DNA of 8,057 nt, taken from the NCBI GenBank assembly GCA_933226995.1, contig CAKOFP010000167.1:1-8057 (forward strand). Reading direction: 5' to 3'. Made by a program: the position numbers and the translations under genes. The notes under the pieces were generated by a model. That model had not been told where the DNA came from. It saw only the letters and a program-made list of their open reading frames with translations, and did no database searches. The DNA is from Candidatus Nitrosopolaris rasttigaisensis (GTDB lineage Archaea > Thermoproteota > Nitrososphaeria > Nitrososphaerales > Nitrososphaeraceae). Of this stretch, positions 1 to 6,004 are shown one piece after another. How positions within the stretch are numbered: the first letter of the stretch is position 1; each line of letters starts with the position of its first letter.

Positions 1-375
1 AAATGGTACAATTTCATTGATGATATAGTCCTCGTACCTTCCAGTTGCCGAAGAATTAATATACTGATTTCCCCCGAATCTTGTGAAGCAGTCCAACAAC
101 ACTAGTATCATTGGGCCACATTTCCCATGAGAAATCAAACGGTTCATCCGATATTCAATGGTCTCGGTGAAAGGGTCAACATTGAGCATCATCTTCCCCT
201 GACCGCCAAAGCCCACAAGTCCATAGACTGTCACGTATCCAGTCGAATCGCTTTGCCGATATCCTGGAGGAAGATAGATTACGACCTCCCGTACATAAGG
301 ATCCTTTAGTGGGTTCGATTTAAGCACCTTACTTTCATACCGATGTATTACTACCTTTCCCTTCAAACTATCCAA
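1..375 (-). CDS. Putative esterase, alpha/beta-hydrolase (esterase D / enterochelin-esterase-like), partial
   Basis: This is the N-terminal part (about 125 residues) of a cytoplasmic-looking carboxylester hydrolase of the PF00756 type; the rest lies beyond the left edge. In order I see VVIYLPPGY (residues 31-39, the family's VYLPPGY strand), VGFGGQGKMMLNVDPF (54-69, the oxyanion-hole loop, where relatives usually have HGF), and a conserved block CFTRFGGNQYINSSATGRY (96-114) followed by EDYIINEIVPF. The nucleophile-elbow serine (GxSxGG) and the Asp and His of the triad are in the missing part, so activity cannot be judged. No signal peptide is visible. The frame is open from base 429 but has no ATG at the front; the first plausible starts are TTG at 375 or TTG at 366. 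Both nearby ATGs in other frames (413, 386) run into a stop within three codons. The gene is divergent from the YjbQ gene. Family assignment is fairly sure; the substrate is unknown and the start is uncertain. Confidence 0.8.
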   Translation of the reverse strand, partial: MDSLKGKVVIHRYESKVLKSNPLKDPYVREVVIYLPPGYRQSDSTGYVTVYGLVGFGGQGKMMLNVDPFTETIEYRMNRLISHGKCGPMILVLLDCFTRFGGNQYINSSATGRYEDYIINEIVPF

Positions 376-450
376 TTTTAGTTCATGTTGGAATTTGTAT
401 GTAACTAAAGCATTGTTGGTGCGGAGGGATCAGCTGATATGAATTGAGGG

Positions 451-478
451 TTTTTAAATCTCGCATCGCATATATTTT
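451..478 (+). promoter_or_regulatory. Two TATA-like boxes upstream of the YjbQ gene
   Basis: TTTTTAAA (451-458) and TATATTTT (471-478) lie upstream of the ATG at 500. With the usual archaeal spacing of about 26 bp the first predicts a start near 481 (short leader) and the second a start at about the ATG itself (leaderless). The first box is nearly symmetric and could also serve the divergent esterase. Which is used cannot be decided from sequence. Confidence 0.4.
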
Positions 479-499
479 ACCATCTCTTATGATGCCATC

Positions 500-919
500 A
501 TGACAGTTGTCGGTAAAGTTCTCCAGATTAAGTCTAAAGGTGAGGATGATATCATAGATTTGACCAAACAGACAGCAAAGGTTGTTCTTGATAGCAAACT
601 CGCAGATGGCATCGTAACTGTTTTTGTTGTAGGGTCGACGGCGGCCATTACCACTATAGAGTTTGAACGCGGGCTTGCCAAGGATTTTCCGGAGATGCTC
701 TCCAGAGTCGCACCGAAAGAGATCTATTATGAACATGAAAAAATGTGGCAGGACGGAAACGGACACTCTCACGTTCGAGCATCGTTGATTGGACCAAGTT
801 TGACGGTTCCCTTCAAAGATGGCAACCTGATACTTGGTACTTGGCAACAAATAGTCTTGGTAGAAATGGATACTCGCCATCGAGAACGAAAGGTTGTATT
901 TCAGATTATAGGGGAATAA
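500..919 (+). CDS. YjbQ / UPF0047 family protein (secondary thiamine-phosphate synthase-like)
   Basis: This is a complete 139-residue single-domain cytosolic protein, matching the family's usual length of about 135-140. Signature blocks in order are GSTAAITTIE (45-54), the histidine-containing motif GNGHSHVRASLIG (86-98), GTWQQI (113-118) and DTRHRERK (124-131). These histidines and the Asn/Asp near them are the conserved pocket of the family. The E. coli relative YjbQ has been reported to have thiamine-phosphate synthase activity in vitro, but the true role of the family is unsettled, so no gene symbol is given. The ATG at 500 is the natural start: the protein then begins at the family's usual first strand. 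The gene stands alone, divergent from the esterase and followed by a 460-base gap before the next gene, which is on the opposite strand. Nothing in it looks damaged. Confidence 0.9.
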   Translation: MTVVGKVLQIKSKGEDDIIDLTKQTAKVVLDSKLADGIVTVFVVGSTAAITTIEFERGLAKDFPEMLSRVAPKEIYYEHEKMWQDGNGHSHVRASLIGPSLTVPFKDGNLILGTWQQIVLVEMDTRHRERKVVFQIIGE

Positions 920-1115
920 TACGAGTTACTTACTGTTTCGCCAGATTTGAGTTCTCCGGCAACAACTGCCATGTTCTAGATACTAGGGCTGCTGTACTTC
1001 CATATATTGTTTCTTTGACCCAAGTCAGAATTTCAGCTGAAAAGTCGTAGAATTGATGCATTTTACTACTGCGAATGCTAAAGGCATTCTGTGCGTCTTT
1101 AATAAGAGGCACCTG

Positions 1116-1259
1116 AGATGAAATTTGGTCGCAGCTACGTCGTTAGATGAGGTCTTGCATTAAGTACACAATGAGCGCAAGTTCGAGTGATTCTGCATTA
1201 AATCAAATCAACAATCCATGAGCCTTAAGTGATTTACGGCGACCAAAATATTTCATCTG
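1116..1259. repeat. 144-bp element bounded by imperfect terminal inverted repeats
   Basis: The left arm AGATGAAATTTGGTCGC (1116-1132) is matched on the opposite strand by AGATGAAATATTTTGGTCGC (1239-1259 region, right arm). The two are identical except for a 3-base insertion in the right arm. They enclose about 107 bases with no ORF. Inside, the 8-mer TGCATTAA occurs twice. No target-site duplication is obvious at the edges, so this may be a MITE-like remnant, a structured RNA, or an unusually long chance pairing. Confidence 0.45.
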
Positions 1260-1329
1260 TTTATCAATTATACGTAAACCACACCAAGACTATCAATAAA
1301 GGGTACTTAACTTTAAGAATAATCTAAGA

Positions 1330-1356
1330 AAAGTAGCCTCAGCTAATGTCTACTTT
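1330..1356 (-). terminator. Terminator-like hairpin downstream of the SDR gene
   Basis: A perfect 7-bp stem (AAAGTAG 1330-1336 with CTACTTT 1350-1356) closes a 13-base loop. Read on the minus strand it lies 23 bases past the SDR stop and is followed by a T-rich run (TTTTCTT). Archaeal termination depends mainly on the T-run, so the role is plausible, not proven. Confidence 0.45.
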
Positions 1357-1378
1357 AGGCCCGGTCATCCCATTATTT

Positions 1379-2176
1379 CTAATTAGAATGTCTTTGTGCA
1401 TCATGTTCTGGGCCTATACCAAAATTGGGATAGAGGGTCATCCCGCCATCAACAAAAAAGGATGCACCAGTAATATAACTTGCTTTATCTGATGCTAGGA
1501 ATTCGACTACATTTGCTACCTCCTCAGGAGTTCCAATCCTTCCAATAGGTATTTGCTTTAGTACCTTTTCTAGCTCCGCCTTATTTTCTTTGAGCTCAAT
1601 ATTCATATCAGTTAGTATGGCACCTGGAGCCACCAAATTTACTCTTATATTGTCTTTGGCCAATTCTAATGCCATAGTTTTTGTCATCATTTCGAGACCT
1701 GCCTTTGAAGTAGCATAAGGAACGTAGTGCGGCTTCGGTATTGTCTGATGAACTGATGAAATGTTGATGATACAGCCCCCTTTCGGACGCTGTTTTTCCA
1801 TATGTTTCGCTACTTCCCTGCTACATACAAATGGCCCCGTAAGGTCAACTCCTATTATCTTGTACCATTCTTCCGTGGTCGTCTCCTCAAATGGGACGTC
1901 AGTTTGAATTCCAGCGTTATTTACTAACACATCTATCCTGCCAAATGCTTTGTTGGCATCTTCAACTAATCTAAAACAATCACTCTCATTTGAGATATCT
2001 GCATCAATTGCAAGCGAGTCACAACCTTCACCCCTTATCTCATCGGCTACTTCCCGTACTTCATCCATTTTTCTACCGTTTATAACTATGCCGGAATATC
2101 CCTTTGACTTTGCAAACGTCAAAGCTATGGCTCTACCTATTCCCTTACTGGATCCCGTTACAATCGCAATCTTCAT
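1379..2176 (-). CDS. SDR-family oxidoreductase, glucose 1-dehydrogenase-like
   Basis: This is a 265-residue classical short-chain dehydrogenase, probably a soluble tetrameric NAD(P)-dependent sugar or alcohol dehydrogenase. The Rossmann motif TGSSKGIG is at 7-14, NNAG at 86-89, and the catalytic Ser141, Tyr154 and Lys158 (SSVHQ ... YATSK). The SSVHQ block and the C-terminal DGGMTLYPNF resemble Bacillus glucose 1-dehydrogenase (about 261 residues), but substrate cannot be read from sequence. Arg35 after the second strand hints at NADP use. The usual tetrad Asn appears as Asp111 in VDLTG, a substitution worth noting. The frame is open upstream to an ATG at 2257, adding 27 basic residues. I choose the ATG at 2176 because it puts the first beta strand at residue 2, as in the family, and because a TATA-like box and an inverted repeat lie between the two ATGs. 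The gene is monocistronic. Confidence 0.88.
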   Translation of the reverse strand: MKIAIVTGSSKGIGRAIALTFAKSKGYSGIVINGRKMDEVREVADEIRGEGCDSLAIDADISNESDCFRLVEDANKAFGRIDVLVNNAGIQTDVPFEETTTEEWYKIIGVDLTGPFVCSREVAKHMEKQRPKGGCIINISSVHQTIPKPHYVPYATSKAGLEMMTKTMALELAKDNIRVNLVAPGAILTDMNIELKENKAELEKVLKQIPIGRIGTPEEVANVVEFLASDKASYITGASFFVDGGMTLYPNFGIGPEHDAQRHSN

Positions 2177-2179
2177 ACT

Positions 2180-2206
2180 TCTAGCAGTATTATTATTGAT
2201 GCTAGA
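2180..2206 (-). promoter_or_regulatory. Inverted repeat just upstream of the SDR start (possible operator or leader hairpin)
   Basis: TCTAGCA (2180-2186) and TGCTAGA (2200-2206) are perfect complements separated by 13 bases. The repeat ends 3 bases before the ATG at 2176 and begins close to the transcript start predicted from the TATA-like box at 2231-2239. It could be a repressor site covering the start of transcription or a hairpin masking the start codon. Confidence 0.35.
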
Positions 2207-2230
2207 TAATATCCGTTGTTTTTTTCGTCG

Positions 2231-2239
2231 TTTTAAAAT
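2231..2239 (-). promoter_or_regulatory. TATA-like box of the SDR gene
   Basis: ATTTTAAAA on the minus strand is centred about 59 bases before the ATG at 2176. The expected start is near 2209, giving a leader of roughly 33 bases. This supports the shorter SDR reading frame. Confidence 0.4.
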
Positions 2240-2309
2240 GGAAAAGGTATTCTGCATTTAGACATTTGATCTTTTAGAATCTTCATATGAGATTGTTTGA
2301 ACGAGTGAG

Positions 2310-2358
2310 CGTGGAAAAAGCCCACGATCGATAACCCGATTCAAAACTCCTTTATCGA
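2310..2358. repeat. Two adjacent hairpins upstream of the SDR gene
   Basis: A 5-bp stem (CGTGG 2310-2314 with CCACG 2322-2326) is followed one base later by a perfect 7-bp stem (TCGATAA 2328-2334 with TTATCGA 2352-2358, 17-base loop). No tRNA fold fits the sequence. They lie in the unassigned interval upstream of the SDR promoter and could be part of a small RNA or nothing at all. Confidence 0.25.
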
Positions 2359-2434
2359 GAATTGTGACTGATGCATTATCAGGATCACCTGCTTAGACAA
2401 TGTTCTGGAGAAGCTATATTTCTAAAAGTGTTGC

Positions 2435-2758
2435 ATGTTCTTCTTAGACTCTAAGCGTCTATTGATCCTGTTAATCATGGTTGGATATGGGGAATTATTA
2501 GGTAAGAATTTCGGTGTAGTTTTAATCTGTAAAAGACGGCGCCGCCTCGTGCAAAGGTATAGCAAATCGTTGACATTGGCGACCGGATCGTTATTGACTA
2601 CCGAGAAGTTCAAGGAACGGATTCAAACTAACCCTGTCAGTTCTGGCTGCCATTCGGAAATCTTATTAAAAGGAAAAATTCTTGTCGAAAGCGTGCCTAT
2701 ATGGTGCCGCATAGAAATTTATTATTTTTATAACTTTGCAGATGAATACAACGGTTAG
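2435..2758 (+). CDS. Doubtful 107-residue ORF, unknown
   Basis: I do not recognise this reading frame. It starts with ATG at 2435; a second in-frame ATG at 2477 would give a 93-residue product. The first 32 residues are hydrophobic with a lone aspartate-lysine patch and are followed by a very basic run (KRRRR, about residues 33-37), so on paper it could be a small membrane-anchored protein. A TATA-like sequence (CTATATTT, 2414-2421) lies too close to the first ATG for normal spacing, which favours the second ATG if the gene is real. The opposite strand has an overlapping frame of similar quality (2422-2613), and there are no conserved motifs. It may be noise in a gene-poor stretch. Confidence 0.22.
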   Translation: MFFLDSKRLLILLIMVGYGELLGKNFGVVLICKRRRRLVQRYSKSLTLATGSLLTTEKFKERIQTNPVSSGCHSEILLKGKILVESVPIWCRIEIYYFYNFADEYNG

Positions 2759-2976
2759 TCAGGTGTTGTTGCTAAATGTTATAGAGTGAGAGAGTTAATG
2801 ATTCCCTTAGACCGAATTTTTAGAATACCGTAATACGTAGAGATAGCAGTTTAGCCTCGGACTATTGTAGGGATCTTTTTGAGAGTCTACAAATATGCCT
2901 CCCCCAAGGCAGGTAAAGAAGACATGCACAAAGAAGGATCGTGTATTACTCGAATCTGGTTAATCGGTTTGACGTG

Positions 2977-2990
2977 CTTCCTGCAGGAAG
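2977..2990. repeat. Perfect 14-bp palindrome
   Basis: CTTCCTGCAGGAAG reads identically on both strands, with no spacer. It sits in the gene-poor stretch, inside the possible frameshifted remnant. It is long enough to be a dimer binding site, but no promoter is evident next to it. Confidence 0.4.
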
Positions 2991-3520
2991 TAAGGTGGCG
3001 CTGATAGTTTACCTCTACATTTCACATAATAAATAAAATATAGGGACTAATCCTTTCCTTTTGTTCTTCGATATCCAGGATGTTCTCGCATATCGCAGTC
3101 ATTATCATTCTTAGCTTTCGTTTACGAATGCAGTAAATCCGACTTATCCAGCAAATCGAAAGTCGTTAACAGGTCTTGTTGCAGTTGGTTTCTTCCTATC
3201 AACAGATGCCAATTGTGGAAAACATAACCATTTAATGAATCTTACAAGTATGACTAGACATAAATTGAATGTTGCAATCCATTTGTACTGGGGATCTGTT
3301 GCATCAGCAGTGCGATAACCATCCAAGAGAGTAAAAATCTCTTCCTCACCATTTTTCTAAATGAAATCTTGCTCCCAAAGAATTGTGATAGCTTTGCGAG
3401 TGCTTTTAGGTTATTCCTTCTGTAATTGCGTGAAGGGTTGATCTCTTTTTATATCTAGGATGTAATTTGCGGTAGTCAGAGTGTTAATATAGATTTTGAC
3501 TTCTTTGACTTGTTGAAATA

Positions 3521-3598
3521 AGAAGGTTCCAATCCTTCTGTTGCAAGTTCGACCATCCTTTATCGTTTACCGTCAGACTGTCGGAAGCGCTAAAGGAT
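3521..3598. repeat. Cluster of hairpins downstream of the methyltransferase
   Basis: Two stems are perfect: AGAAGG/CCTTCT (3521-3526 with 3534-3539, 7-base loop) and ATCCTTTA/TAAAGGAT (3555-3562 with 3591-3598, 28-base loop that includes CCG...CGG). The motif ATCCTT and its complement recur several times here, so alternative pairings exist. On the minus strand they lie about 75-150 bases after the methyltransferase stop. They may mark the 3' end of that transcript, although no strong T-run follows. Confidence 0.3.
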
Positions 3599-3673
3599 AA
3601 GAAGGAGGTACATTGTTCATTGGGGTCAGGTTCATTGGAAGGAGGAGAATCAGTAGGATGTGCTGATTGGTGG

Positions 3674-4603
3674 TTAAAAACATGTATCGTTATCATAGTT
3701 ACGTACCACTAATTCTTTATGTCCGGTGCGTTTAGAGGCTTTACAGTTGATAGCCCTTAATACACTTACTTCTTTAATATTTGTAGCAAAATCAGAATAT
3801 AACTCTCTAATAAATGGGGTATCTGAATTGGTTAGAAGAACCCTGCATTTTCTATCATCTAATTTTCTAAAGATGCTAGCAAGTTGCACTTGGTCATTAT
3901 CACCAAATCCATAATCTGTATAGTTTGTAAAGTTTGAGGTAGAACTTGTAGGATTATACGGAGGGTCTAGGAAAACAAAATCGCCTTTCTCTGCCTTTAC
4001 CAGGATCATTTGTCTATAATCCCTTGCTTGGATTATTGCATTAGAATAACGGAGAGCCTGACTGACGTTTTGTAGATTATTGCTATCGCAAATCGGAGGA
4101 TTCTTGTACCTCCCGATCGGCACATTAAATATCCCAGCCCTGTTCACTCGATAAAGCCCGTTGTAGCACGTTTTGTTAAGCGCAATGAACCTGGCAGCTT
4201 TTTCAATATCATTTTTGGGTCTAAATCTATCTCTTAGCGTGTAGTAGCACTGAATAGGATCTTTCTTGTATTCTGCTTCATATTTTTTAAGGAGTTGGAT
4301 TAGTTCTTTTACATTATGTTTTACAATTTTATAGCTTGTGATTAAGTCTCTATTCAAGTCAGCAAGGTAAGCAGAGAATATCCTGTTTCTGTTTGAAATC
4401 AAATGAAAGAACATGGCGCCCCCGCCCAGAAATGGTTCAAAATATTGGTCAAATTCAGACGGAATTACTTTGTCTAATTCAACTAGTAGCTGAGTCTTGC
4501 CTCCTGCCCATTTTACGAATGGATTACAATTACGTAGATCACCAAACGGTTGGAATCCCGGATGTGGACTGTGTCGTAGTTCAAAATCTTCACTTTTTTG
4601 CAT
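3674..4603 (-). CDS. Dam-family (D12 class) adenine-N6 DNA methyltransferase
   Basis: This is a complete 309-residue S-adenosylmethionine-dependent enzyme that methylates adenine N6 in duplex DNA; many relatives recognise GATC, but specificity is not readable here. Family blocks appear in order: FVKWAGGK (29-36) and EPFLGGGAMFF (56-66) for SAM binding, NKTCYNGLYRVNRAGIFNVP (142-161), the catalytic DPPY (212-215), LLTNSD (about 257-262) and the C-terminal GHKELVVRNY typical of Dam/DpnM. Length fits the family (about 270-300) with an N-terminal extension of some 25 residues before NPFVKW. The ATG at 4603 is chosen because the next in-frame ATG would delete the SAM motif and a good TATA-like box lies upstream. 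No restriction endonuclease, Vsr or specificity gene is seen within the window, and the downstream side is gene-poor, so it looks like an orphan methylase or the survivor of a restriction-modification pair. Lateral transfer is plausible. Confidence 0.93.
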   Translation of the reverse strand: MQKSEDFELRHSPHPGFQPFGDLRNCNPFVKWAGGKTQLLVELDKVIPSEFDQYFEPFLGGGAMFFHLISNRNRIFSAYLADLNRDLITSYKIVKHNVKELIQLLKKYEAEYKKDPIQCYYTLRDRFRPKNDIEKAARFIALNKTCYNGLYRVNRAGIFNVPIGRYKNPPICDSNNLQNVSQALRYSNAIIQARDYRQMILVKAEKGDFVFLDPPYNPTSSTSNFTNYTDYGFGDNDQVQLASIFRKLDDRKCRVLLTNSDTPFIRELYSDFATNIKEVSVLRAINCKASKRTGHKELVVRNYDNDTCF

Positions 4604-4639
4604 CGAGTTCTCTGTTCAGTCGAAATAACAATATCTATG

Positions 4640-4647
4640 CTTTTATA
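4640..4647 (-). promoter_or_regulatory. TATA-like box of the DNA methyltransferase gene
   Basis: TATAAAAG on the minus strand is centred about 41 bases before the ATG at 4603. The predicted transcript start is near 4617, leaving a leader of about 14 bases. It is the closest match to a canonical TATA box in the window. Confidence 0.55.
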
Positions 4648-4730
4648 GTATCTGATTAGATTTTTGCAGGAACGGGTCTCAACTTCCAAATAATATTAGA
4701 CCATGTGTTATAGTGGTTCATGGGTACGTT

Positions 4731-4743
4731 ACTACAGTGTAGT
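4731..4743. repeat. 13-bp dyad ACTACA-G-TGTAGT
   Basis: Two perfect 6-bp half-sites flank a single base in the intergenic space between the divergent methyltransferase gene and the small gene at 4788. Its symmetric form suits binding by a dimeric regulator, but its distance from both start codons does not show which gene it would control. Confidence 0.3.
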
Positions 4744-4787
4744 TTTACGAGTTTACACATATCGAGACAGAGGAATTGGTAGGACGG

Positions 4788-4982
4788 ATGAAAGCAAGAC
4801 TTAAGGGCTTAAGCCGTAGAACAGCCAAGATCCCTTTTGTATCTTTCCACCAAAGCACTGATAGTGTGTATATATCAGTCATTTCGACAAAAAAAGGTTG
4901 TGGAACACAGGGATATGTTGGCGAAGCCGCATTTATCAAGGTAAAAAGCTCAAGAATAGTTGGGTTCATAGCGTTTCAATAG
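4788..4982 (+). CDS. Small conserved-looking protein of unknown function (64 aa)
   Basis: I do not recognise the family. The product is small and basic: MKARLKGLSRRTAKIPF forms a Lys/Arg-rich N-terminus, followed by alternating hydrophobic residues (VSFHQSTDSVYISVIS, then AAFIKVKSSRIVGFIAF) that suggest a compact beta fold. There is one cysteine in a KKGCGTQGYVG turn and no signal peptide or membrane segment. The ATG at 4788 is preferred over an in-frame TTG at 4776. A 74-codon frame on the opposite strand (4745-4969) competes. I favour the plus strand because its product has the balanced charge and turn pattern of a folded protein and because the antisense product is rich in unpatterned Pro/Thr/Leu. 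The gene is divergent from the methyltransferase and convergent with the secreted-protein gene that ends 34 bases later. Confidence 0.45.
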   Translation: MKARLKGLSRRTAKIPFVSFHQSTDSVYISVISTKKGCGTQGYVGEAAFIKVKSSRIVGFIAFQ

Positions 4983-5015
4983 AGAAATTTGAAATCAGAT
5001 TTTAATCCATAATAA

Positions 5016-5915
5016 TTACCTATTAAATGGATGACGATGAACTGAGGGCATTAATTCATCGAATCCGAAAGCAATACTACTAGTATCGGGAAGTATTACT
5101 TGGTAGTCTGTGGGATTAAGTAGTCCAATGTCGGTAATTGTTAGGTTGTCTGTTGCTCCTGATATTGCCATATTAGTATTATTTCCTTTGGCTCCATTAC
5201 TGGCACCTGAGGTTCTAGTGGAAGTTGTGAACGGAAGCCTCTCATGATACACGCATGTGTAGCCCGGTTTAGATAAATCACGAACGAGTTGTAGTTGAAC
5301 TGGTTTGAGCTCTAGTGTTTGTCCTACCCTGATTTTCGCAATAAATATTTTCAATGGCGATGTTGAATTCGCGTTACATGGAAGCTTTGCAGACACGTGG
5401 CCTTCCATTACGTTGTATAGCGGGGCATCAAAAAGAGGCATGAAATCCTTAGGCGGAATTATTTGACGTGATAATAACACCGTATCGTAGTCGCCGACAA
5501 CGATCGTCCCGTTTCTATTAGAGTCATTGCTCCTAACGCTGCTGGCGGTACTATTACGAATTTGATCTATAGCAGAGGATAATAGAACTTTCGGATTAAG
5601 AAAAGTTCCGATAGCTGATTCAACGGAATTAGTCGGATTAGGTGGTGATGCCACAGTCGCAGTGCCTTCATTCAATTTGGAAGAGTTGTGCGCCGATGTC
5701 TTAGGACTTGTAAGAGACGTAAATACAGACTCGATAGCAGATTGATTAAATTGTGTTGCTGATGATGCCTTGCCTGTACTATTACCGAAGTTATCTTTTT
5801 GCGCTATTGCCTGTGGAATGAGGTAGTTTTCGGTAGAAGATGACAATGATAAATTAATAGTTAAAACGGCAAGACATAAAACTAGGGTATAGAAATCAAT
5901 TCTTTGCCTTCTCAT
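5016..5915 (-). CDS. Secreted Asn/Ser/Thr-rich protein of unknown function
   Basis: This is a 299-residue exported protein of no known activity. The N-terminus is a clear Sec signal: MRRQR, a hydrophobic core at about 8-24, and a likely cleavage after AIAQ (36-39), an ending I associate with exported proteins of soil thaumarchaea. Residues about 40-135 are low-complexity Ser/Thr/Asn sequence with several N-glycosylation sequons. From about 138 (NGTIVVGDYDTVLLSRQIIP) a beta-rich globular domain follows, with just two mature cysteines (LPCNANSTSP and YTCVYHERLP) that could form one disulfide bond. A second sequon-rich loop precedes the C-terminal domain end. The ATG at 5915 is used; a TTG one codon earlier is less likely. 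A TATA-like box gives a leader of about 24 bases. A surface or cell-envelope role is inferred only from export and composition. Confidence 0.8.
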   Translation of the reverse strand: MRRQRIDFYTLVLCLAVLTINLSLSSSTENYLIPQAIAQKDNFGNSTGKASSATQFNQSAIESVFTSLTSPKTSAHNSSKLNEGTATVASPPNPTNSVESAIGTFLNPKVLLSSAIDQIRNSTASSVRSNDSNRNGTIVVGDYDTVLLSRQIIPPKDFMPLFDAPLYNVMEGHVSAKLPCNANSTSPLKIFIAKIRVGQTLELKPVQLQLVRDLSKPGYTCVYHERLPFTTSTRTSGASNGAKGNNTNMAISGATDNLTITDIGLLNPTDYQVILPDTSSIAFGFDELMPSVHRHPFNR

Positions 5916-5960
5916 CAAAATCGGAAATACTATTTTGACAATACTGAAAAGTAGATGTGT

Positions 5961-5968
5961 TATATTTT
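5961..5968 (-). promoter_or_regulatory. TATA-like box of the secreted-protein gene
   Basis: AAAATATA on the minus strand is centred about 49 bases before the ATG at 5915. The predicted transcript start is near 5939, so the gene has its own promoter and does not depend on the upstream DUF5655-like gene. Confidence 0.45.
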
Positions 5969-6004
5969 GTTGATACTTGTCTCATTTACTTTCGTTAATT
6001 GATT

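Larger units (their letters stand above)
920..1378. other. Gene-poor interval between YjbQ and the SDR gene
   Basis: No convincing gene is seen in these 459 bases. A 60-codon minus-strand frame (930-1112) has protein-like composition but no recognised motif or clear promoter. The interval holds a small perfect hairpin at 1073-1089 (GAATGC / GCATTC around a 5-base loop), the inverted-repeat element at 1116-1259, and a terminator-like hairpin at 1330-1356. Confidence 0.6.
2759..3673. other. Gene-poor stretch downstream of the DNA methyltransferase, with possible coding debris
   Basis: No intact gene is visible in about 915 bases. Two adjoining plus-strand frames around 2894-3039 read as protein-like: ATG at 2894 opens a 22-codon frame, and the neighbouring frame continues through about 2912-3039 with a Val/Leu/Tyr-rich end. 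This is what a frameshifted remnant would look like. A second plus-strand frame (3115-3318) is open for 67 codons without an early ATG and has two hydrophobic patches; its minus-strand shadow is also open. The stretch also holds a 14-bp palindrome (2977-2990) and hairpins at 3521-3598. Nothing can be assigned to a family. Confidence 0.5.

Noticed and set aside
383..880. Minus-strand frames of 165 and 64 codons over the YjbQ gene
   Set aside because: They lie antisense to a gene with clear family motifs and have no recognisable content themselves.
745..1050. Plus-strand 101-codon frame overlapping the end of the YjbQ gene
   Set aside because: Most of it is the second phase of conserved YjbQ sequence; the remainder has no motif.
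930..1112. Minus-strand 60-codon frame after the YjbQ gene
   Set aside because: Its composition is protein-like, but no family, promoter or conserved block could be named, so it is only mentioned in the interval entry.
1150..1210. tRNA-like GTTCGAGT segment
   Set aside because: The flanking bases do not form a T-stem and no anticodon or acceptor stem can be found.
1950..2261. Plus-strand 103-codon frame over the SDR N-terminus
   Set aside because: It is antisense to the Rossmann motif region of a well-supported gene.
3144..3326. Minus-strand 60-codon frame with a hydrophobic stretch
   Set aside because: It has only a TTG start, no promoter, and the opposite strand is equally open.
3070..3475. 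Near-repeat ATATCCAGGATGT (3071) / ATATCTAGGATGT (about 3453)
   Set aside because: Only 13 bases match with one change and the similarity does not extend clearly, so it is within chance for AT-rich DNA.
3484..3696. Minus-strand 70-codon ORF starting inside the end of the methyltransferase gene
   Set aside because: The overlap could allow coupled translation, but the product is unpatterned Ser/Pro/Asp-rich sequence made largely from the hairpin repeats at 3521-3598.
4745..4969. Minus-strand 74-codon frame over the small gene at 4788
   Set aside because: It competes with the plus-strand frame; its composition is less like a folded protein. This choice is uncertain.
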